Assembly: GCA_963725505.1 (NCBI GenBank)
Contig: CAVRYN010000006.1
Location: 124,001 to 188,000 of the forward strand
Direction: 5' to 3'
DNA from: Udaeobacter sp963725505
Lineage (GTDB): Bacteria > Verrucomicrobiota > Verrucomicrobiia > Chthoniobacterales > UBA10450
Length of the DNA: 64,000 bases
A program made the translations under genes and the position numbers. Numbering within the stretch: the stretch's first letter is position 1; each line of letters starts with the position of its first letter. The notes beneath the pieces were generated by a model. That model was not told where the DNA came from and did not search any database. It was given only the letters and a program-made list of their open reading frames with translations. Shown here piece by piece: positions 7,109 to 14,634 of the stretch.

Positions 7109-9853
7109 ATGTCCATTGTCTTACTGCGAGAAATGCGCCTTCTGTTTCCTTTTCTCGCCGCGCTGTTGTCCATTACCTTTCCCGCCATCATGTCTGCGGA
7201 AAAACCATTCAGTTTTAAGGACACACCGGGAAAATTGCCGAAAGAAGTCGTTCCCACGAATTACTCCATTCGCATTGTTCCGAACATCGACAAGTTGACG
7301 TTCAGCGGAACAGAAACGGTAAAGCTCGACGTGAACAGCCCGGTTCATCGGTTGGTGCTCAATGCGCTGGAGCTGGAAATCACCGAGGCGTCTCTAGATG
7401 GCAAAGCACTGCCCAAGTCTGCAATTCAGATCGACAGCGAAAACGAACTGCTCATCCTCCCATTACCATCGGAGTCCGCCACAGGACGGATTCGCCGTGG
7501 CGAACTCGCGCCCGGAGATCACACGCTTGCGCTTAGTTTTTCTGGCAAAATCAATCAGCAAGGGCAGGGCCTTTTTTACATGCGTTATCAGGAGCAGGGG
7601 AGTCCCGCAGCTGCCGAAAAAAAAATCATGCTCGGGACGCAGTTCGAAGCGACTGATGCTCGCCGGTTTTTCCCGTGCTGGGACGAACCGGCCTTTCGTG
7701 CGCGCTTTCAATTGAGCGTGGTCGTTCCGGAGAATTGGCTGGCCGCCTCGAACATGCCGATCGAGAGCGAGAAGAAAATCGCTGGAGGAAAAGAAGTGCG
7801 CTTTGCCGCCACCCCGCCGATGTCGAGTTATTTGAATGTGTTGGTTGCTGGCGAGCTCGATCTCATCGAATCGCGGAGCGGTCCGACGCAGATTCGTGTG
7901 ATCGCAACGAAAGGCAAAGCGGAACTGGGCCGATACGCGCTCGAAGCGACGGCGCAGATCTTGCAATACTACAACGATTACTTCGGCGTTCCCTATCCCT
8001 TGCCGAAACTCGACCAAATCGCTCTGCCTGGCGGTTTCGGCGGCGCGATGGAAAACTGGGGTGGGATCACTTATTACGAGTCTGCACTTTTGTTTGATCC
8101 GAAAAACTCCTCTGCGGAAACGAAACAAATTATCTACGAAGTTATCGCGCACGAAATGGCGCACATGTGGTTCGGCGATCTCGTGACCATGGCCTGGTGG
8201 GATAATCTCTGGCTCAACGAAGGGTTCGCCTCGTGGTTGGGCACCAAATGCACGGCGCATTTCAACCCGCAATGGGAGGTTTGGCTCCGACGAAGTGTGC
8301 CGCGCGATCCGACCCGGCGCGTCGGTATCGCCAAGGAAGCCGCAATGGAAAGCGACGCGCGATCAACCACGCATCCGATCCAGCAGCCCATCGCAACGGA
8401 AGCGGAAGCGAACAGTGCTTTTGACGATATCACTTACAAAAAGGGCCAGTCGTTTCTGCGAATGCTGGAGAGTTTTCTCGGCGAAGAGGTTTTTCGTGAT
8501 GGCATTCGCCGTTACATCGCCGCGCATAAATATTCGAACGCGACCACTGCAGATTTGTGGAACGCACTCTCGGAAGCTTCGAAGAAACCGATCGGCGAGA
8601 TCGCAGCTGGCTGGACGGAGCAGCCCGGATTTCCAGTCGTGAAAGTCAAGCGAGAAGCAGATGGAAAGGTTCAGCTCACACAGGAGCGTTTCACGGTGAA
8701 TTTTAAAAACGCGCCTCCGCTCGAGTGGAAAATCCCGCTGACATACTCAGTCATCGGCCTGCCCGCCGAAGCTTCAGCGCAGGCGGGAGAAGCGCCTGCG
8801 ACTTTGCTGATGACCAGCAAACTCGCGAGTCTGCAAAACATTCCCGCAGATCGCGCGCTCAAACTGAATATAAACGGGGCGGGGAATTATCGGGTCGAAT
8901 ACGATGAACCGTCCTGGAAGTTACTACTCGAAGCTCTGCCGAAGCTGGGCGTTGAGGATCGCGTCAATCTCCTGGCCGATGCGTGGGCCCTTGTGCAAGC
9001 CGGTCGCGCGCCCGTCTCGCTCTATTTTGGTTTGGTGGAAAAATTGCCTCCTTCCACCGAGCTGGCTGAGCGCGAACAGATCATCAACGTGCTGGATTTC
9101 ATTAATCGGCTACTCGTCGGCAGTCCGGAGCGTGAAAAATTCCAGCGCTACGCCCGATCGCTTTTGCATCCAACGTTTCAGACGCTTGGCTGGGAACCGA
9201 AAGAGGGCGAGGTCACCGCGGCGACGAACTTACGCGCGAGCCTGATCAACGCTCTGGGAGATCTCAGTGACCCAGAAATCATCGCAGGCTGTCGCGAGCG
9301 TTTCGAAAAATACCTCGCAAATCCCGCATCACTCTCCCCTGATCTGCGTCCGCCGGTTCTTGCGGTCGTCGGCCATTACGCAGACGAAAAGACCTGGAGC
9401 AAACTTCACGAGCTCGGCTTGAAAACGACGAGCATCGAGGAAAAACAGAATTATTACAGCGCGCTGGCCGAAACGATTGAGCCCAAGCTGGTGAAGAAGA
9501 CGCTTCCCATTGCGCTCACCGATGAGCTGCCAACGAGTCGCGCAATATTTCTGGTCCCAGCGGTCGCGCGCGACAGCGGTCATCCGGATATTGCCTGGGA
9601 GTTCGCGAAGGCAAATATGAAAACGCTGCTCGCCAAGACCGATGCGGCTGGCGCGAATCGGTATGCGCCAAGTCTGTTCACCTTTTTCTCCGATGCCTCG
9701 CGCGCCGATGAACTAAAAAGCTACGCCAAAGCTAACTTGCCTCCGGAAAGCGCGCCGGAAGTAGCAAAGGTTGTGGACGAAATTCAGTTCCGCGCGGAAT
9801 TCAAAAAACGCCTCGCGCCTCAACTCAAGGCTTGGATCGATCGCAAAACGTAG
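7109..9853 (+). CDS. M1 family zinc aminopeptidase, exported
   Basis: Gluzincin aminopeptidase with the ERAP/APN-type layout. The N-terminal beta domain is followed by the substrate-binding GGAMENWG near residues 312-318 and the zinc site HEMAH at 348-352 with the third ligand Glu in NEGFASW. The C-terminal ERAP1-type helical domain spans about 560-910. It removes N-terminal residues from peptides. A signal peptide (hydrophobic LLFPFLAALLSITFPA) places it outside the cytoplasm. Starts at GTG 7091, ATG 7109 and ATG 7133 are all possible, none with a good ribosome site. Residues SATGRIRRGE (about 125-134) are a 10-codon insertion of a palindromic element (7475-7503) between the sequences for LPSE and LAPGDH. 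Confidence 0.93.
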   Translation: MSIVLLREMRLLFPFLAALLSITFPAIMSAEKPFSFKDTPGKLPKEVVPTNYSIRIVPNIDKLTFSGTETVKLDVNSPVHRLVLNALELEITEASLDGKALPKSAIQIDSENELLILPLPSESATGRIRRGELAPGDHTLALSFSGKINQQGQGLFYMRYQEQGSPAAAEKKIMLGTQFEATDARRFFPCWDEPAFRARFQLSVVVPENWLAASNMPIESEKKIAGGKEVRFAATPPMSSYLNVLVAGELDLIESRSGPTQIRVIATKGKAELGRYALEATAQILQYYNDYFGVPYPLPKLDQIALPGGFGGAMENWGGITYYESALLFDPKNSSAETKQIIYEVIAHEMAHMWFGDLVTMAWWDNLWLNEGFASWLGTKCTAHFNPQWEVWLRRSVPRDPTRRVGIAKEAAMESDARSTTHPIQQPIATEAEANSAFDDITYKKGQSFLRMLESFLGEEVFRDGIRRYIAAHKYSNATTADLWNALSEASKKPIGEIAAGWTEQPGFPVVKVKREADGKVQLTQERFTVNFKNAPPLEWKIPLTYSVIGLPAEASAQAGEAPATLLMTSKLASLQNIPADRALKLNINGAGNYRVEYDEPSWKLLLEALPKLGVEDRVNLLADAWALVQAGRAPVSLYFGLVEKLPPSTELAEREQIINVLDFINRLLVGSPEREKFQRYARSLLHPTFQTLGWEPKEGEVTAATNLRASLINALGDLSDPEIIAGCRERFEKYLANPASLSPDLRPPVLAVVGHYADEKTWSKLHELGLKTTSIEEKQNYYSALAETIEPKLVKKTLPIALTDELPTSRAIFLVPAVARDSGHPDIAWEFAKANMKTLLAKTDAAGANRYAPSLFTFFSDASRADELKSYAKANLPPESAPEVAKVVDEIQFRAEFKKRLAPQLKAWIDRKT
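7475..7503. repeat. In-frame palindromic insertion element (copy 1, in M1 peptidase)
   Basis: CGCCACAGGACGGATTCG followed by CCGTGGCGA: outer arms CGCCAC/GTGGCG around a GGA/TCC core. It adds about ten codons (SATGRIRRGE) to the aminopeptidase without breaking the frame. The same element occurs at 22810-22839 and, longer, at 44930-44968. Confidence 0.75.
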
Positions 9854-9914
9854 CGAAGCGCCACTGATCACAAATCACCAACCCGTCCGCCGTAGCCGTC
9901 GGCGACAGGCGTGA

Positions 9915-10397
9915 TCACTCTTGATCACTATTCTGTTGCGGCGCGATCCACAGGCGCATCGGAATCATCGAAGACTCAACAAAACCGTGTTTTCGGAAAA
10001 ATGCCTGCGCCACGTTTTCCGGGCGATCGGTCAACAAAGTGATACGCAGAAAATTTTTCTGTTTCGCAAAATCGATGGCGTATTGGAGAAGTTTGGCGCC
10101 GTAGCCCTTGCCCTGGTATTGCTTATGAATCACCAGGTCCTCCAGCACCATGACGAAGCCGCCTTCGGCTGTGCTGATGGTAAAAAGCAGATTGATCATG
10201 CCCACGATCGCGCCCTCACGCCGCAGCACGAACACGCGCCCGCGGCTGGGCTGTTCAAAAATGAGCCTCAAACCACGAAGCTGTTTGTCCTTGTCCGGCC
10301 GAAAATCGCTTTCCTGAGCGAACAATTCGCCCAGCATTCCCGAGAGCTCGTCCAAATCGGCCTCGGTCGCCGGCTCAATTACGATGTTCTCGCTCAC
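9915..10397 (-). CDS. GNAT family N-acetyltransferase
   Basis: 160 residues with the complete GNAT fold. The acetyl-CoA pyrophosphate loop is QYQGKGYGAKLL in place of the classical Q/RxxGxG/A; the preceding beta-4 strand is MVLEDLVIH, and the C-terminal NVAQAFFRKHGF is the usual motif B region. Such enzymes acetylate amines of small molecules or protein N-termini; the acceptor is not identifiable. Single gene between the M1 peptidase (convergent) and rpmH (divergent). Confidence 0.85.
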   Translation of the reverse strand: MSENIVIEPATEADLDELSGMLGELFAQESDFRPDKDKQLRGLRLIFEQPSRGRVFVLRREGAIVGMINLLFTISTAEGGFVMVLEDLVIHKQYQGKGYGAKLLQYAIDFAKQKNFLRITLLTDRPENVAQAFFRKHGFVESSMIPMRLWIAPQQNSDQE

Positions 10398-10457
10398 GGT
10401 TTGCAGTGTTTATGGCAAAAATCCGAGCCGCTGGCAATCTTGTAAATGAACGCTAGC

Positions 10458-10617
10458 ATTTAACCGCGAATTGACACGAATAAACACGAAGGGTTGAACG
10501 CGTGCGACGTTCGCGAAGTCTGCGGAACAAAGCGTAAGCATTACGTCGAATCACGTTCACGATTACCAATGCTTCATTTGTTATTCGTGTGCATTCGTGT
10601 GCATTAGTGGTTAATTC
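10458..10617. repeat. Imperfect inverted repeat upstream of rpmH
   Basis: The left arm contains TTTAACCGCGAATTGACACG and AATAAACACGAA. The right arm contains TTATTCGTGTGCATTCGTGT and ends in TTAGTGGTTAA. They are imperfect complements about 100 bases apart. Such arms are common in environmental bacterial intergenic sequence. It fills the promoter region of rpmH. Confidence 0.55.
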
Positions 10618-10625
10618 TCGCCTTT

Positions 10626-10800
10626 ATGAAACGGACTTACCAGCCATCGAAGCGAACACGCAAAAGTCAGCATGGATTTCCGTGCCCGGATGCGGACCAA
10701 AGGCGGTCGCGCGATCCTTGCGCGCCGGCGGCAGCGCGGCCGCAAACGTTTGCTGCCGAAAGGCGTCGAGAAACATTACGTCCGCCACACACAGGCTTGA
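10626..10800 (+). CDS. rpmH: 50S ribosomal protein L34 (single-base frameshift in sequence)
   Basis: The first 17 codons give MKRTYQPSKRTRKSQHG and the remainder, read one base further on, gives RARMRTKGGRAILARRR followed by a normal L34 end (HYVRHTQA). Together this is a full-length L34 of about 57 residues. The frame breaks at TTTC, 10677-10680, where one extra T is present. L34 is a core ribosomal protein and a disrupted single copy would be strongly deleterious, so a sequencing or assembly error is the simplest explanation. It is followed by tRNA-Lys and not by rnpA, so the classical rpmH-rnpA arrangement is absent here. Confidence 0.85.
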
Positions 10801-10841
10801 TTTTCGAAATTTCGATATTCAGATTTCGGATTTAGCTCCGG

Positions 10842-10914
10842 GCACCGTTAGCTCAATTGGCAGAGCAAGTGACTCTTAATCACTGGGTTGCAGGTTCGAT
10901 TCCTGCACGGTGCA
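10842..10914 (+). tRNA. tRNA-Lys (anticodon CTT)
   Basis: 73 bases forming a complete cloverleaf. Acceptor arms are GCACCGT and ACGGTGC with discriminator A, the D arm is AGCTCAATTGGCAGAGC, and the anticodon arm AGTGA-CTCTTAA-TCACT places CTT in the middle of the loop. The T arm contains GGTTCGATTCC. The 3' CCA is not encoded. The last 35 bases overlap the 3' end of bshA on the other strand. Confidence 0.95.
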
Positions 10915-12040
10915 TTTTGCCGGAAACTATGCGGCGGTAGAGCGCTTCGTACTGGGGGAGAATGCGATCTGCAGAGAATTTTTCGAGCGCGCGATTACGG
11001 CTTCGTTCGCCGAGTTCTCGCGCCAGAGTCGGAGATTCAATCAACCCCTCCAATGCAGCGGCCGCCGCGCTTAGGTCTCCGAAAGGATAGAGAGGACAAG
11101 AATCGCCTACGACTTCGGGAATGCCGCCGACGCGGAAGGCGATGACAGGTTTCCCGTAAAACATCGTCTCAAGAATACTCAATCCGAAGCTTTCGTATTC
11201 GGATGTGTAGAGGCCCGCATCCGCGGCCTCCAAATATTCGTCCACCACAGCTGCGTTTTGCCGAATAATGACAATGTCCCGAAGCCCCAATTCATCAAGC
11301 AGTGACTCGTAAGAACCAAAAGCGCCCCCGGCTAAAATGAGCAATCGAATGCGTGTCCGGTTCTTTGACAAGGCAATCGTGCGCAAGAGTAGATCGATTC
11401 GTTTTACGGGTCGCAAACTCGACATGTGCAGCACAAGAAATTCGTCCGTTAGACCGAGATCGCTGCGAACTTCTGCGCGGCTTCTGTTGGGTTTATTCGG
11501 AGTGAAAAAATTTGGAATCACTTCGATCGGTCTTTTCAAACGGAAGATTTCCTGGGTTTGATTCCGAAGACTTTCTGAAACTGCTGTCACCGCATCGGAA
11601 TGCACGAGGGCATGCTCGATGGCGGTGCGATAATCGGGGTCCTGGCCCAGAAGAGTCGTGTCGGTTCCATGCAAAGTTGTCACGAGGCGCGGAGCTGACG
11701 GGCCCAACATCTGCGAAGCCAAACACGCGGCGAGCGCGTGCGGTACCGCGTAATGGACGTGAAAAAGATCGAGCTGCTGGGAACGCGCTACTTCCGCCAT
11801 TTTTACTGCGAGCGGCAGAGTGTAATCGGGAGACGGAAACAAAGGGTTATGCGCAACGTCCACTCGATGGAAATGAAGATTATCTTGCGGCAGATCCAGC
11901 CTAACCGGTTGAGCATAACTGAAGAAGTAGACTTCATGACCACGGCGCGCCAACTCTGATCCCAAAGCCGTCGCCAAAATCCCACTGCCGCCGATCAACG
12001 GAAAACACGCAATCCCAATTTTAAGCGGCCCCGATTCCAT
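10880..12040 (-). CDS. bshA: N-acetyl-alpha-D-glucosaminyl L-malate synthase BshA
   Basis: GT4 glycosyltransferase that joins N-acetylglucosamine from UDP-GlcNAc to L-malate, the first step of bacillithiol synthesis. Typical marks are KIGIACFPLIGGSGILA at the N-terminus, HVHYAVPHA, TTLHGTDTTLLG and the donor-site ESFGLSILE (EX7E). Length 386 is normal for the family. The final HRAGIEPATQ is the reverse complement of the tRNA-Lys T and anticodon arms, so the gene has run into the tRNA and acquired its stop there. The start ATG overlaps the stop of the upstream BshC-like gene (TAATG), indicating coupled translation. Confidence 0.88.
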   Translation of the reverse strand: MESGPLKIGIACFPLIGGSGILATALGSELARRGHEVYFFSYAQPVRLDLPQDNLHFHRVDVAHNPLFPSPDYTLPLAVKMAEVARSQQLDLFHVHYAVPHALAACLASQMLGPSAPRLVTTLHGTDTTLLGQDPDYRTAIEHALVHSDAVTAVSESLRNQTQEIFRLKRPIEVIPNFFTPNKPNRSRAEVRSDLGLTDEFLVLHMSSLRPVKRIDLLLRTIALSKNRTRIRLLILAGGAFGSYESLLDELGLRDIVIIRQNAAVVDEYLEAADAGLYTSEYESFGLSILETMFYGKPVIAFRVGGIPEVVGDSCPLYPFGDLSAAAAALEGLIESPTLARELGERSRNRALEKFSADRILPQYEALYRRIVSGKMHRAGIEPATQ

Positions 12041-12807
12041 TACAGTTCAGTATACGCTTTGCCTGAGTCGGAAATTTCGTCGCGCTTGATAAATTTCACC
12101 TGAGGAGCATCTGCCTTGTTGATGTAATGCTGCTCGCTCGCACCGGCGACGTAATGGGTGCATTGAATCACTGATTGCATCCAACGGAAACGTGTGTCGC
12201 GAGTCGGGCTGATTTCCTCCGGACCAAATTCGTGCTTGGGTATCTCTAAAAACCGGTCGCCACCTTTGTGTAACAATAATTTTCCGTCGCGATAACGCGC
12301 GCGAACAATTTCACCTTCGTAGCGCTGATCGACGAAATATTCTGGTACCGCCACGGCACGCGCTCTGACCTCCCGTGCACTGGATCGCTCCACCCTTATA
12401 CCTTCCAGCAAGCCCATCCGCGAGTACATCTCGAGACAAAAGTCGGCGACATTAGAACATTTCGTCTCCTTGAAGTGTGCCACCAGAGAACGTCTTACGT
12501 AATTTGGAAGTTGGCGCGCAGTTTTCTCCTTCCATTCTGGAACGACACGTTTGGCATAGAGCGGCGAAAACTGCTTTTGGATGCGATTCTCGAATTGAAA
12601 ATTCAGGGCCACTTCCTCGTTGCTGTGTTGGTCTCGCAAAATGGTAATCGTCTCGCGCGGGTCATGATCACTATCGTGAAAGAAGAAGACGATGTCTCCG
12701 CCGATTTCGCTTTGGAGACGTCGAGCCGTCAGAATTTTAGCGAACAAAAATCGCTTCGGAAAAAATCCGCACGGTTGCTGGCCGAAACAGATAATCGGTT
12801 GATTCAT
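12040..12807 (-). CDS. Short BshC-like protein (possible cysteine-adding step of bacillithiol synthesis)
   Basis: 255 residues. The N-terminal GQQPCGFF, then a TARRLQ helix and VFFFHDSDHDPRET, recalls the BshC pattern (GQQ-GLF, TAI-LA, FW-SEDHD). A C-terminal HYVAGASEQHYI resembles the BshC VGGPGE-AYY segment. BshC proteins are usually about 540 residues, so this would be a much reduced relative. It is coupled to bshA by a TAATG overlap and follows the symporter by 15 bases. The resemblance is weak and by eye; the position beside bshA supports it. Otherwise an unknown conserved protein. Confidence 0.45.
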   Translation of the reverse strand: MNQPIICFGQQPCGFFPKRFLFAKILTARRLQSEIGGDIVFFFHDSDHDPRETITILRDQHSNEEVALNFQFENRIQKQFSPLYAKRVVPEWKEKTARQLPNYVRRSLVAHFKETKCSNVADFCLEMYSRMGLLEGIRVERSSAREVRARAVAVPEYFVDQRYEGEIVRARYRDGKLLLHKGGDRFLEIPKHEFGPEEISPTRDTRFRWMQSVIQCTHYVAGASEQHYINKADAPQVKFIKRDEISDSGKAYTEL

Positions 12808-12822
12808 GGCTCAGAACGAGCT

Positions 12823-14518
12823 TCATACCCCGGCGGGAGCTTCCGCGCTGCGGAACACGGTTTGCTGCAGGATCGGCGCCACGATTAGTACGGCTGCGCA
12901 TCCAATAAAATTATACCAGAGGTAACCGATGTTCGTGGTCGCGAACAGCACGAACACGAGTGTTTGTGCAATGAGCCCCGCGAAAAAAACCGCGGAGCCG
13001 GTAACTCGACGAATGAAGAAGGCTGCCAGGAAAAGACCAAGGATGCTGCCGTAGAATATCGACCCCAAAATATTGCCTGCTTCGATTAGGTTCTCTACCA
13101 AACTTGCAAACGAAGCGACGCCGATGGCGATCAAACCCCATGCGGCTGTCAGCGCTTGCGCCGCGACGACATAATGATGGTCGCTCGCGTTCGGGCGGAT
13201 CAACGGCCGATAAAAATCGATCGCCGTGGTGGAACCGAGAGCATTCAAAGTTGCTGCCGTCGCCGACATCGTCGCGCACAAGATCACTGCGATGAGTAGT
13301 CCGACAATTCCGTGCGGCATCTGTTGAAGAATAAAAGTGATGAAAACGTAATCCGACTCCTTGCTCTTTGGGTCTACGCCCGCTTGCACGAGAACTGCCT
13401 TCGTTTGATCGCGTAACACGTGCGCCTGTGCGTCCAGTTCGTGCACCTTGTTCATCGCGGCGTCGCGCTCGTTTGACGACGCAATGGAAAGAGCGCGAAT
13501 GGCAGCGCGTTTTTCCGTGAAGACCTGATCGGACTGCGCCTGCAACTCCGTTAACTGTGGCGCATAGCCGTTCTCCAACGCACGTTCGTACGCAGGTTGA
13601 TTGAAATAAACGGGCGGCTTTTCGAATTGGTAAAACATGAAAACAATCGCGCCGAGCAGCAGAATGAAAAATTGCATTGGCACCTTCACCACCGCGTTGA
13701 AGAGCAGTCCAAGCCGACTCTCTCTGAGCGATCCGCCCGCCAGATATCGTTGCACCTGCGATTGGTCCGCTCCGAAATAGGATAGGGCGAGGAAAAAACC
13801 GCCAATCAGTCCCGACCAAAACGTGTAGCGCTTGTGCGGATCGACGAGAGAAATTGACGGCCTCCAGTTTGCCCATTTTGCCTGCGACCGACAGCGTGTT
13901 TTCAAACGACAGATCGGGCGACAGCCGGTAAATCGCGACTGCGAATGCAATCGCCATGCCGATCAAGATCACAATCATCTGGTAGCGTTGAGTGATGCTT
14001 ACAATCTTCGTCCCGCCGATGACCGTGTAGATGATGACCAGACCGCCCGCGAGCCAGATGGTCAGGTTCAAGCGCCACCCGAGCAACGCGGAGAGAACAA
14101 TGGCCGGTGCGTAGATCGTGATGCCAGCAGCGATGCCTCGTTGGACGAGAAACAGGAACGCGCCGAGTAGCTGCGTCTTCCGATCGAATCGCTGGCCGAG
14201 GTACTGATAGGCCGTGTAAACTTTCAGCCGCTGATAGATTGGAACGAAGACCGCGCACACAACAATCAGCGCCAGCGGTTGCCCGAAATAATTCTGGATA
14301 AAACCTATGCCGCTCTCATACGCCTGGCCCGGCATCGAGAGAAACGTGATCGGCCCTGCCTGCGTCGCGAGCACAGAAAGTCCGATGGTCGCCCAATGAA
14401 TACTGGAATCGCCCCTGAGATATTGACGTAACGAGGTGCGGCCGCGTGTTCGCCATAGACCGTAGAGCGGAATCGCCAGAATCGTGGCGATGAGAACAAA
14501 GTAATCCAGCCGGTTCAC
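12823..14518 (-). CDS. SLC5 family sodium:solute symporter (one frameshift)
   Basis: Sodium-coupled transporter with at least 12 hydrophobic segments. The first part has the family-typical GQAYESGIGFIQNYFGQPL and GGTKIVSITQRYQMIV; the second part starts at SLVDPHKRYTFWSGLIGG and continues ALSYFGADQSQVQRYL. The frame changes near 13847-13855 by one extra base. An insert of about 110 residues with a coiled-coil character lies near 230-340. Start is GTG at 14518, overlapping the stop of the 39-residue gene (GTGA). Substrate unknown; similar symporters sit beside PIG-L and bsh genes in other phyla. A real pseudogene cannot be excluded. Confidence 0.8.
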
Positions 14519-14634
14519 GAAAACCGGACGGTAAAGAGGTAGAGGAGCACTACCTCCACTGCGAAAAGCGAAAGCGCCAGGCCATACGCTTTGCGCCACG
14601 AACGCGCATCGGGGTTGCTATCGCGTGCGTTCAT
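14515..14634 (-). CDS. 39-residue single-span membrane peptide between deacetylase and symporter
   Basis: Starts at an ATG whose A is the last base of nothing else but whose TGA shares the deacetylase stop (ATGA overlap), and ends in TGA shared with the GTG of the symporter (GTGA overlap). The peptide has a charged N-terminus (MNARDSNPDARSWRKAYG) followed by one membrane span (LALSLFAVEVVLLYLF). Both overlaps indicate coupled translation, so it is very likely expressed. It may be a small subunit of the symporter, as with YhdT/DUF-type partners of other SLC5 carriers; this is inference from position and topology. Confidence 0.6.
   Translation of the reverse strand: MNARDSNPDARSWRKAYGLALSLFAVEVVLLYLFTVRFS

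Noticed and set aside
7463..8272. Long open frame on the minus strand inside the M1 aminopeptidase
   Set aside because: It is antisense to conserved catalytic sequence and its translation is low-complexity Arg/Phe-rich; a shadow of the real gene.
10589..10879. 96-codon frame across rpmH
   Set aside because: Out of frame with L34 and ends inside tRNA-Lys; shadow.
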